DNA of 64,000 bases from DASUSH01 sp963785155 (lineage in GTDB: Bacteria > Actinomycetota > Thermoleophilia > Solirubrobacterales > 70-9), in NCBI GenBank assembly GCA_963785155.1, contig CAWAUB010000006.1, forward strand, positions 186,001 to 250,000, in the 5' to 3' direction. Below are positions 56,831 to 64,000 of the stretch, piece by piece. The notes under the pieces are model-generated. The model saw only the letters and a program-made list of their open reading frames with translations. It was not told where the DNA came from and ran no database searches. The translations under genes and the position numbers were made by a program. Position 1 is the stretch's first letter. The number at the start of each line of letters is the position of its first letter.

Positions 56831-58205
56831 CTACGCGGGCACGGCTGCCGCGATGGCTGCGGCCGATCGGTCGACATCGTCGGTCGTCGTCGCCCAGTTC
56901 GAAAACGAGACGCGCATCACTGCCCGCCCGTCCCACTGCGTGCCGCCGAGCCAGCAGGTGCCGTCGCGCTGGATTGCGGCGATCGCGGCCCGGTTGGCAT
57001 CGTCGTCGCCCGGCAGGCGCACCAGGACCTGGTTGAGGACGACCTCGTTGAGGATCTTCGCGCCGGGGATCTCGGCGAGGTGGGTGGCCATGCGACGGGC
57101 GTGCTCGCAGTTGCGCTCGACGAGCTCGGCGACCCCGGTGCGCCCGAGCGAGCGCAGGGCGGCGTAGACGGGCACGGAGCGGGCGCGGCGGGAGGATTCG
57201 GGCACGTAGTTCGTCGAGTCTCGCTGGGCGGCATCCGCGACGAGGTAGGACGCCTCGAGGCTCATCGCCGCACGGTGGGCGTCGGCGTCCCTGACGATGG
57301 CCATCGCGCTGTCATACGGAACGTTGAGCCACTTGTGTGCGTCCACCGCCCACGAGTCGGCCCGCTCGACCCCGCGAACCAGCCCTCGGGTGGACGGCGC
57401 CGCGGCCGCCCACAGGCCGAAGGCGCCGTCGACGTGCAGCCAGGCGCCGTGCGCGGCGCAGGTCTCCGCGATCGGCTCGAACTCGTCGAAGGCTCCGGTG
57501 GCGACGTTGCCGGCCTGCGCGCAGACGATCGTCGGGCCCGTCGAGGCCGGCCAGCGTTGCGCCCAGCTCCGCGGCGGACATGCGGCCCTGGTCGTCCACC
57601 GGAACGCGCGTGGCGCTTCCTGCGCCCAGCCCAAGGTGCCGCAGGGCGGTAAAGATCGTGGCGTGGGCCTGCTCGCCGCAAACGACGTGCACCTGAGGGG
57701 CGCCGGTTAGGCCGTCGCGCTCGACGTCCCACCCGGCGCGCTCGAGCACCCGGTGGCGGGCGGCGGCAAGGCAGGTCGTGTTCGCGCCCTGGCCGCCCGT
57801 CACGAACCCGACGCCTGCCTCCGGCGGCAGGCCCATCAAGTCGAGCGTCCATCCCGCCGCGACCTCCTCGATCGCGGCGACCGCGGGAGACAGCGAATGA
57901 AAGGCGGCGCACTGGTCCCAGGCGGAGACGAGCCAGTCGGCCGCCAGCGCGGCGGGCAGGGCGCCGCCGATGACGAATCCAAAGTGCCGCGGCCCGGCCG
58001 AGGCGACGATGCCGGGATCGGCGCCGGCCGCGAGCGCCTCGATCACCGCCTCGGGGTCCTCCCCGTGCTCGGGCAGGGGCCCGCCGAGCACCTCGCGGAT
58101 CTCCGTAGCGTCAGCGCGGGCTGCGACCGGCCGCTCGTCGAGACCCTCCAGGAAGCGCTCCGCCTGGGCGGCGGCCGCGCTCAATCCTGCGGTGCGTTCG
58201 GCCAC
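56831..58205 (-). CDS. PLP-dependent group II amino acid decarboxylase (one frameshift)
   Basis: About 458 residues resembling aromatic-L-amino-acid decarboxylases. GTG 58205 begins VAERTAGLSAAAAQAERFLE. Blocks: GPRHFGFVIGGALPAALAAD, VGFVTGGQGANTTCLAAARH, HVVCGEQAHATIFTALRHLG; near 57540 the frame changes to IVCAQAGNVATGAFDEFEPI, AAHGAWLHVDGAFGLWAAAA and the PLP lysine in WAVDAHKWLNVPYD. It would make an aromatic amine from Tyr, Trp or Phe; specificity is not readable. It starts 4 bases after the MauE-type gene stop and ends 10 bases before the monooxygenase, so the three are one operon. Confidence 0.88.
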
Positions 58206-58209
58206 CGGC

Positions 58210-60047
58210 CTACGGGGAGAAGAAGCAGGAGCCGTCGAGGGGGCCGGGGCAGTGGCACTTCCCATTCACGCAGGTGCAGTCATCGCGCCCCACGCAATTG
58301 CACCCGCACGATCCGCAGTTCTCGACGTCCGAGCTGACCTGGACCGCGCGGCGGCCGCAGCACTTCACGAAGCCGTTTGCGATGTCGTCCTTCTCGATCA
58401 GGTCTCGCTGGCCGCAGCAGGTCTGTGTTCTGGGGTTGCCGCAGGTGCGCCCGCACTGGCGTAACGGGCTCGGGCACTCGTCGCGGCACTGGCCGGCGTG
58501 GCAGACCTGGTTGGGTCGACAGCGTCTGCCGTCGATGCATCCTCCGCAGTAATTCGGATCGTGGTTCGGATCCACGCAGCGGCCGCCACAGCACAGCTGT
58601 CCGGGTCCACATTGGATGCCGCAGCCGCCGCAGTTGACGTCGCAGCCCGAACAGTCGACGTGATTGATCGTGGGGAATACGCACCGTCCTCCCCCAAGCC
58701 CTCCGTCGTCACAACAGATTCGTCCCCGGCCGCAGTCGCCACATGCGGTGCTGTTACCCGTGATGCAGTTGCCGCCGGCGCAGGTCGTGCCCTCCGGACA
58801 TGGCGGCTTGTTGCAGCCACCGCAGCGCTGGTCGTCGAAATCGGTACTGACGCAATCACCGTCGCAGCGAACGGGATAGAGACTGGGGCAACGGCAACGC
58901 CCCGCCTGGCAGATGGAGCGGCCCGGGCAGTCCCTGTGCCTTTCACATGTCGGCGGCGCCCCGCCTCGACCCAGGCCTATGGCACGTATGGGGCTGGTGA
59001 GTACCGAGCCGGCCGCTGCGGTCGCGGCGCCGCGTGCGAGCAGCTCGCGCCTGACCAGCGGACCGCCGAGCCGTACCGGCACCGTCCACGCCGATCCCCC
59101 CTCTTCCTCGACGGGATGTGGCTTGAAGTGCGAGACGCTCGCGGCCATCAGGGCCTCGATGCCGGCCGAACCGCCCGCGACCGCGCTCGCCACGCGTCCG
59201 TCGGCCCCGACCATGACCGCGGTCGGGGTGCCGCGGGCGCCGTAGGCGTCGGCGATCTCGCTCCCGTCCTGAAGCAGCACCGTGCGCCGGCCGTGCTCGT
59301 CCCGACCCGGGAGCGAGCCATTCCTCCGCTCGATCACGGCGATGGTCAGCTCGTCCGAGTGCAGGCGCTGCCATTCGGCGACGTCGGGGGCGAGGGCCTG
59401 GCACGGGCCGCATTGAGGATCCGAGAAGACGAGCATGGTCGGCTTTCCCTGCCCCAGAAGGGATTGCAGGGAAACCGCTTGGCCCTCGATCGCCGGGAGC
59501 TCGAAACTCGGCGCCGGCGCCCCGATCGGAAGTCTTTGCGGCTCGCCGTCCGGGTCGGCGGGCGTCTCCCGGCGCGAGAGCGCCCAACCGGCTGCGGCGA
59601 ACGCGAGACCCGCCGCGGCCGCGGCCGCGCTCCAGGCGGGATCAGCCTGGGTCGCGACCACGGCCGCGAGGGCGATCAGCCCCGCGTTGCGAGCCAGGGT
59701 CAAGGGGCCGGCGGGCGAGGAGTGAAGGTTCCCGAAGCAATGGCAGTCCGGGGTGCGGCCGCGGGCGAGGTTCCAGGCGATGGCGATGCGAGAAGCCGGC
59801 GAGCAAGCCCATCGCGCCAAGCGCGCCCCAAGTCCGGGTCGGACCAACGAGCAGGGCGACGGCCAGTGTCAGCTCTGCGAGCGGCACGGCGAACCCGAGA
59901 GGCGCGACGAGGGATGCCGGAACGCCGAAGCCCTCCATGTGCTTCTCGTGAGCCCGAGAGATCGCGGAGCTTGGCAACTCCGGCCGTTGCGAACACCGCG
60001 GCCAAGACCAGGCTGGCAATCACGACGAGCATCTCTAGCTCCTCCAC
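58210..60047 (-). CDS. MauE-like membrane domain / thioredoxin domain / cysteine-rich domain fusion (two frameshifts)
   Basis: About 612 residues, first gene of the amine operon. The N-terminal part (MEELEMLVVIASLVLAAVFA, TAGVAKLRDLSGS; frame change near 59955, then GFGVPASLVAPLGFAVPLAE; frame change near 59795, then GRTPDCHCFGNLHSSP) matches MauE/DoxX-type membrane proteins. A thioredoxin/TlpA domain follows with CxxC in LVFSDPQCGPCQALAPD. Next is a twin-arginine-like stretch (RRELLARGAATAAAGS), then ~255 residues with 46 cysteines in Stig1-like repeats (GDCVSTDFDDQRCGGC, CGPGQLCCGGRC). MauE and MauD assist folding of disulfide-rich methylamine dehydrogenase subunits; here helper and Cys-rich partner seem joined. 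The Cys-rich part could be a separate gene whose start was lost. Confidence 0.82.
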
Positions 60048-60141
60048 CTCGCCACCAGCGTCGCACGGCGGGCGCTACCTGTCAATCAGGGCTGAGCCGA
60101 CTGCTCGGACCGCGAAGGTGTACTCAGTTGTTCGCGACGCG

Positions 60142-60294
60142 TTAGTCGCCGCTGGCTGCGGAGTCGGCCCGGGCTTCTGCGGCCGCCTGCTTCCGCGCGG
60201 CCTTCTTGGCCTGTTTCTCCTGGCGACGCTCGAGGAGCTTGCGTTCACGGTTGAGCTTCGCCATCGTGGTCTTGCGTTTGGTGCCTGAGGCCAT
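60142..60294 (-). CDS. Small basic protein (50 aa)
   Basis: ATG 60294 begins MASGTKRKTTMAKLNRERKL, and the rest is a Lys/Arg/Ala/Glu-rich helix (LERRQEKQAKKAARKQAAAE) ending SAASGD. Such short basic proteins are common beside ribosomal or tRNA genes and may bind RNA. A possible GAAGGAGAAG site precedes the start. No domain recognised; 94 bases separate it from the fusion gene. Confidence 0.65.
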   Translation of the reverse strand: MASGTKRKTTMAKLNRERKLLERRQEKQAKKAARKQAAAEARADSAASGD

Positions 60295-60448
60295 GCCTCT
60301 TCTCCTTCTTTCGGTGCCGGAGGCAACGACTGCGAAAACGCGGGGCACCGCAATTGGTCGAACGCATATTCGACCCGAGGATCGAGTCTAGCCGCCGCTC
60401 ACGACGCAACTTGCGGAAGCGCGAAGCTAGGGAGATACTCCGCGGGCG

Positions 60449-60850
60449 ATGTCGGAGGAGACCCTGAAGCTTGCCCGCGATGTCATGGGAGCCCTCTCGG
60501 ACGGCGACTTCGCTCGGCTCGTCGCACTAGCCGATCCCGATGTCGAGTGGCGCTCGTTCTTCGCCGAGCTCGGGGAGGAAGGCGTTTATCGAGGCATCGA
60601 CGGGATGCGCCGCTACGTCAACGACCTCTCCGAAGCATGGGAGATCGTGCGCGCCGACGTGGACGACGGGGTCGGCGTTGGCGATGTCGCCGTGCTCGTC
60701 GGTCGTATTCACTACCGGGGGAAGGGAAGCGGGGCCGAAGACGCGACTCCCGCCGGGTGGATGTTGAAGTTTCGCCAAGGGAAAGTCATCCGTTTCCGGG
60801 CGTTTAGAGATCCTGAGAAGGCCCTTGAAGCCGTCGGGCTGTCGGAGTAG
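60449..60850 (+). CDS. SnoaL/NTF2-like protein, second copy
   Basis: 133-residue NTF2-like protein: EETLKLARDVMGALSDGDFA, LADPDVEWRSFFAELG, YRGIDGMRRYVNDLSEAWEI and the C-terminal GWMLKFRQGKVIRFRAFRDP. It resembles the product of 32083-32481 in block order (VEWR, YRGIDG, C-terminal ...EKAL or EEAL), suggesting paralogy. No catalytic residues can be assigned. Its stop lies 10 bases from the 3' end of tRNA-Gly, which faces it. Confidence 0.85.
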   Translation: MSEETLKLARDVMGALSDGDFARLVALADPDVEWRSFFAELGEEGVYRGIDGMRRYVNDLSEAWEIVRADVDDGVGVGDVAVLVGRIHYRGKGSGAEDATPAGWMLKFRQGKVIRFRAFRDPEKALEAVGLSE

Positions 60851-60859
60851 CAAGAGAAA

Positions 60860-60933
60860 AGCGGCTGATGGGATTCGAACCCACGACCTTCTGCATGGCA
60901 AGCAGACGCTCTAGCCAACTGAGCTACAGCCGC
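60860..60933 (-). tRNA. tRNA-Gly (anticodon GCC)
   Basis: Acceptor GCGGCTG/CAGCCGC, D arm GCTC...GAGC, anticodon stem TCTGC/GCAGA around loop TTGCCAT, T arm GTGGG-TTCGAAT-CCCAT, discriminator U. CCA not encoded. Confidence 0.96.
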
Positions 60934-60957
60934 GCGAGTCGCCGAGTATAGGGCGGG

Positions 60958-61362
60958 TCAGGCGCCGTCGAGCGTCTCGTTGACGAGCTCGTCGGCCGCC
61001 TCGTTCTGCTCGCGGCGGACGTGGTTCACCGACCACTCGTCGAAGGTGCGCAGGCCTTTCAGGACCTCGATGAACAGCGGCTTCAGGTCCGCCTTCTTCA
61101 CCTTGTACTCGCCGTTGATCTGCTTGACGATCAGCTCGGAGTCGCCGATCAGGTCGATCTCCGTGGCGCCGAGCTCGCGGGCCAGCTCGATCCCGAGCAG
61201 CATCGCCTTGTACTCGGCCTCGTTGTTCGTCGCGCGGCCGATGGTGACGCCGCGACTCGTGAGCTCCTCGCCATCAGGCGTCGTGGCGACGGCCGCGACA
61301 GCAGCGGGGCCGGGATTCCCCCGCGCGCCACCGTCGACGTTGACGACGACCCTCTGAATCAG
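60958..61362 (-). CDS. Ribonuclease HI-like protein
   Basis: 134-residue RNase H-fold nuclease: VVVNVDGGARGNPGPAAVAA (first Asp), GRATNNEAEYKAMLLGIELA (catalytic Glu), IDLIGDSELIVKQINGEYKV (second Asp) and a late Asp/Glu in NEAADELVNETLDGA. It cleaves RNA in RNA-DNA hybrids. No ATG, GTG or TTG lies in frame before the first strand; CTG at 61362-61360 overlapping the upstream TGA (CTGA) is the best initiator. It follows the zinc-finger-like gene on the same strand. A longer upstream frame is discarded. Confidence 0.9.
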   Translation of the reverse strand: MIQRVVVNVDGGARGNPGPAAVAAVATTPDGEELTSRGVTIGRATNNEAEYKAMLLGIELARELGATEIDLIGDSELIVKQINGEYKVKKADLKPLFIEVLKGLRTFDEWSVNHVRREQNEAADELVNETLDGA

Positions 61363-62072
61363 CTCGATTCCCCGATCAAGCCGTAGCGCAGCTCGCCGTC
61401 CTCGGCCGCGTGCGCGTTCCAGCCCTGGTCCGCTGCGCTCAGCTGGGCAAGCTCCTCGCCGTGGCCGAGCTCCCGGACGGCCTGGTCCGCGCTGGTCAGG
61501 TCCACCTCCCACTGATACCACGAGAGCTCCCAGGCGACGGTGATCCGAACCTCGCCGGGCGAGTCGCTGGTGGTCACCGCGGCGACGTAGGGCCCGCCGA
61601 GCGAGCGGATCAACCCGCGGACGGTGCGCCGGTGGGAGCTGGCGTTGAAGCTCTCGAACGCGCGGCGTATCCGGCGCTCGGGGTTCTGGGGAACGCTCCG
61701 CCTGCGCGGGGGCGCCTCCGTTGGAGCGCCCACGGGCGCCGGCTCGTCGTCGGGAGCCGGCTCCTCCTCGGGCTCCCGGGCGACACGGGTGCGGCGGGTG
61801 GGCGCGGGGTCACGCCGGGGCTGGGCCTCGCGCGTGCGTGCTCGCCCGAACAGCCGCCGCATCGCCCCGCCGCCCTCGCGACCGCCCTCCGGGGCGTGCG
61901 CTCCGGCGAGCTCGGCGGCGACCCAGCCGGCGCTCTCGGCGCGCACGAGGCAGAGGTCGCAGACCTCGCGTTCCTCACGGTCACGCGTCAGGTAGGTGCG
62001 GGTCCGCTCACCCGCCAGCATCGAGCGCTCGCAGATGCTGCAATCCCCCGACTCGTCATTCGATTCGGCCAT
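61359..62072 (-). CDS. Protein with N-terminal zinc-binding-type cysteines and basic/Pro-rich middle
   Basis: 237 residues, unrecognised. Cysteines pair as CSICERSM near residue 11 and CDLCLVRAE near 38, so a zinc ribbon is plausible. Residues ~70-130 are low-complexity (REAQPRRDPAPTRRTRVARE, EEEPAPDDEPAP). The C-terminal ~100 are folded: FNASSHRRTVRGLIRSLGG, VTTSDSPGEVRITVAWELSW, YQWEVDLTSADQAVRELGHG. A homologue family seems confined to related actinobacteria, as far as I can recall. It overlaps the RNase H gene. Confidence 0.72.
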   Translation of the reverse strand: MAESNDESGDCSICERSMLAGERTRTYLTRDREEREVCDLCLVRAESAGWVAAELAGAHAPEGGREGGGAMRRLFGRARTREAQPRRDPAPTRRTRVAREPEEEPAPDDEPAPVGAPTEAPPRRRSVPQNPERRIRRAFESFNASSHRRTVRGLIRSLGGPYVAAVTTSDSPGEVRITVAWELSWYQWEVDLTSADQAVRELGHGEELAQLSAADQGWNAHAAEDGELRYGLIGESS

Positions 62073-62090
62073 CTGCGGCCAAGATAGCGA

Positions 62091-62100
62091 GGGGTCAGAC
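62091..62100. repeat. Single incomplete GGGGTCAGAC copy beside the EF-G-like gene
   Basis: GGGGTCAGAC abuts the stop codon of the EF-G-like gene, in the 28-base gap before the zinc-finger-like gene. It is the left half of the near-palindrome found in pairs at 13257-13318 and in pheT. Confidence 0.45.
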
Positions 62101-64000
62101 TTAGGCTGCGGTCGCGGCCTCGTCCTCGGCCTTGGCGGCGTCGATCACCTTCTGCGAGAGATGGCCGGGGACCTCCTCATAGCGCTCGAGCTCCATCGAG
62201 AAGTCGCCGCGGCCGCCGGTGATCGCGCGCAGGTCGGGCGCGTAGTCGAGGATCTCGGCCATCGGGACCTCCGCCTTGACCTCGGTCATCCCAGCCTTCG
62301 GCTCCATCCCCAGCGGGCGCCCGCGGCGCGAGTTGAGGTCGCCGATCACATCGCCGACCGCGTCCTCGGGGACGGAGATCGTCATCAACATGATCGGCTC
62401 GAGCAGGACCGGATCGGCCTCCGCCATCGCCTGCTTGAAGGCCATCGAACCGCAGATCTTGAACGCCATCTCGGAGGAGTCCACGGAGTGGTGCTGGCCG
62501 TCGTAGAGCTTCACGTGGACGTCCTTGATCGGGTATCCGGCGAGCTCACCATGCTCCATCGCCTCCACGACGCCCTTCTGCACGGCGGGGATGAAGCTGG
62601 TCGGGATTACGCCGCCCTTGATCGCGTTCTCGAACTCGAGCCCGGCGCCGAACTCGGCCGGTGAGAGCTCGATGTGGCAGTCGGCAAACTGGCCACGACC
62701 ACCGGTCTGCTTCTTGTAGCGGGCGTGCTTCTTCGCGGACTTCCGGATCGCCTCCAGGTAGGGCACCTGCGGCGGCTTCAGGTCGATCTCGGCGCCGTAG
62801 CGCTCCTTCATCCGGCCCTTGATCACCTCGACGTGGATCTGCGTCAGCCCGGCGATGATCTGCTCGCCGGTCTGCGGGTCGCGGTGGACATCGAGCGTCG
62901 GGTCCTCCTCCTTGAGCCGGCGAACCGCGTTGATCGCCTTCTCCTCGTCGCCCTTCGACTTCGGCGTGTACGCGAAGGCCATCACCGGCGAGGGCAGGTC
63001 GAGCGGCGGGAACGTCAGCTTGTCGGGCTTGGTCGAGACGACGTCGCCGGCGTGCGTCTCCTTCAGCTTCGCGACGGCACCGATGTCGCCGGGGCCGAGC
63101 TCGGAGATCTGCTCGGACTCCTTGCCCTCAGGCTGGAGCAGCTGGCCGACCCGCTCCTTCGCACCGTTCGTGAGGTTGACGAGGTGTGAATCCGAGGTCA
63201 GCACGCCGGAGCAAACGCGGACCATGTTGATCCGCCCGACGAATGGGTCGGCGCGGGTCTTGAAGACATATGCGACGCAGTCGGCGTCCTCCTCGGGCTC
63301 GACGTCGACCGTCTCCCCCTCCTCGTCGGTGGCCTTGAGCGCGCCTCGCATCGCCGGCGAGGGCAGATCCTCGACCAGAGCCTCGAGCAGCCGGCTCGTG
63401 CCGAGGTTCTGGGTCGCGATCCCGCAGGTGACCGGGAAAAGGTGCGCCTCGCTGACGCCCTTCTTCAGCGTCGTGACCATCTCCTCGTGGGAGATCTCCT
63501 CGCCCTCGAGGTAGCGCTCCATCAGCGCGTCGGAGTTCTCCGCGACCTCGTCCATCAGCTTCTCGCGGTACTCCTCCGCCTGTTCCTGCAGCTCCTCGGG
63601 GATCTCGATCTCCTTCGCGGAGCCGCGCTCGGCGCTCGGGTACTCGAACGCCTTCATGTCGATCAGGTCGATCACGCCGCTCACCTCGTGCTCGGAGCCG
63701 ATCGGGATCTCGGTCGCGACGACGTGCGGGCCGAAGGCAGCCTTCAGCGAGTCGAGCGCGCGGAAGAAGTCGGCGCGCTCGCGGTCGAGCATGTTGACGA
63801 AGACGAGCCGCGCGAGGTTCTCGTCGGCCGCGCGGCGCCAGAGCCGGTCGGTATTGACCTCGACCCCCATGACGCCGTTGACGACGACGACCGCGGAGTC
63901 GACGACGTGAAGGGCGGCGAGCGCCTCGGCGACGAAGCTCGGGTCGCCGGGCGTATCGATCAGGTTGATCTTGCGGCCGTCGTGCTCAAAGGAGGTGAGC
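62101..64000 (-). CDS. Elongation factor G-like GTPase (5' end off the right edge)
   Basis: More than 630 residues are visible and the frame is open at the right edge. G-domain motif G3 is INLIDTPGDPSFVAEALAAL, G4-like VFVNMLDRERADFFRALDSL with NMLD in place of NKxD. Domain II has VAYVFKTRADPFVGRINMVR; domains III-V include GGRGQFADCHIELSPAEFGA and SRRGRPLGMEPKAGMTEVKA. The altered G4 and general shape suit the EF-G2/FusA2 group, not the main translocase. It might help ribosome recycling or tetracycline-protection-like functions; unproven. The P-loop is not in the window. Confidence 0.93.
   Translation of the reverse strand, partial: LTSFEHDGRKINLIDTPGDPSFVAEALAALHVVDSAVVVVNGVMGVEVNTDRLWRRAADENLARLVFVNMLDRERADFFRALDSLKAAFGPHVVATEIPIGSEHEVSGVIDLIDMKAFEYPSAERGSAKEIEIPEELQEQAEEYREKLMDEVAENSDALMERYLEGEEISHEEMVTTLKKGVSEAHLFPVTCGIATQNLGTSRLLEALVEDLPSPAMRGALKATDEEGETVDVEPEEDADCVAYVFKTRADPFVGRINMVRVCSGVLTSDSHLVNLTNGAKERVGQLLQPEGKESEQISELGPGDIGAVAKLKETHAGDVVSTKPDKLTFPPLDLPSPVMAFAYTPKSKGDEEKAINAVRRLKEEDPTLDVHRDPQTGEQIIAGLTQIHVEVIKGRMKERYGAEIDLKPPQVPYLEAIRKSAKKHARYKKQTGGRGQFADCHIELSPAEFGAGLEFENAIKGGVIPTSFIPAVQKGVVEAMEHGELAGYPIKDVHVKLYDGQHHSVDSSEMAFKICGSMAFKQAMAEADPVLLEPIMLMTISVPEDAVGDVIGDLNSRRGRPLGMEPKAGMTEVKAEVPMAEILDYAPDLRAITGGRGDFSMELERYEEVPGHLSQKVIDAAKAEDEAATAA

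Noticed and set aside
58210..59050. Cys-rich domain as a methylamine dehydrogenase light chain
   Set aside because: Cysteine spacing follows Stig1-like repeats and there are far more Cys than the 12 or so of the light chain; no heavy-chain gene is present.

Overview
The window is very GC-rich and looks like an actinobacterial chromosome, most likely class Thermoleophilia (Solirubrobacterales-like). The evidence is the run thrS-infC-rpmI-rplT-trmH-pheS-pheT joined directly to argC-argJ-argB-argD, actinobacterial codon use, and many secreted proteins with Ala-rich signal peptides. No prophage, CRISPR array or intact insertion sequence is visible. Housekeeping genes lie mostly on the minus strand.

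Layout. 0-2.1 kb: a partial sugar-nucleotide epimerase, a 50-residue membrane protein and argG. 2.2-6.3 kb: a sortase facing an operon of three coiled-coil proteins. 6.6-19.4 kb: an exopolysaccharide locus (glycosyltransferases, initiating sugar transferase, ECF sigma factor with fused zinc finger, Wzz/tyrosine-kinase protein, O-antigen-ligase-like protein, two-gene CelD/GT4 unit, deacetylase, flippase). It lies between argG and the other arg genes. 19.5-31.5 kb: argD, argB, argJ, argC, pheT, pheS, a TrmH-family methyltransferase, rplT, rpmI, infC, thrS. 31.6-42 kb: secreted and envelope proteins, including a CHRD protein, a SUMF1-fold protein, an organic-acid symporter with its DUF3311 partner, three tandem polysaccharide-lyase-like paralogues and a beta-helix protein, plus tRNA-Val. 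42-53.4 kb: TetR regulator, methyltransferase, UvrA-like ABC ATPase, tRNA-Cys, a CelD-like/JmjC pair, a secreted adenosine deaminase and small conserved proteins. 53.4-60 kb: SGNH hydrolase, then an operon of FAD monooxygenase, PLP decarboxylase and a MauE-thioredoxin-cysteine-rich fusion protein. 60-64 kb: tRNA-Gly, RNase H, a zinc-finger-like protein and an EF-G-like GTPase that runs off the right edge.

The best candidate for an undescribed system is the 55.2-60.0 kb operon. It combines a predicted membrane redox module and a 46-cysteine domain in one polypeptide with an aromatic-amino-acid-type decarboxylase and an aromatic hydroxylase. Second is a near-palindromic GGGGTCWGACCCC repeat that occurs as pairs at a gene end and inside pheT, and once, incomplete, beside the EF-G-like gene.

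Caution: about 25 single-base-type frameshifts interrupt genes throughout, including essential ones (pheT, infC, arg genes). I read these as assembly indel errors, not pseudogenes. For such genes I give the whole inferred span and note where the frame changes.
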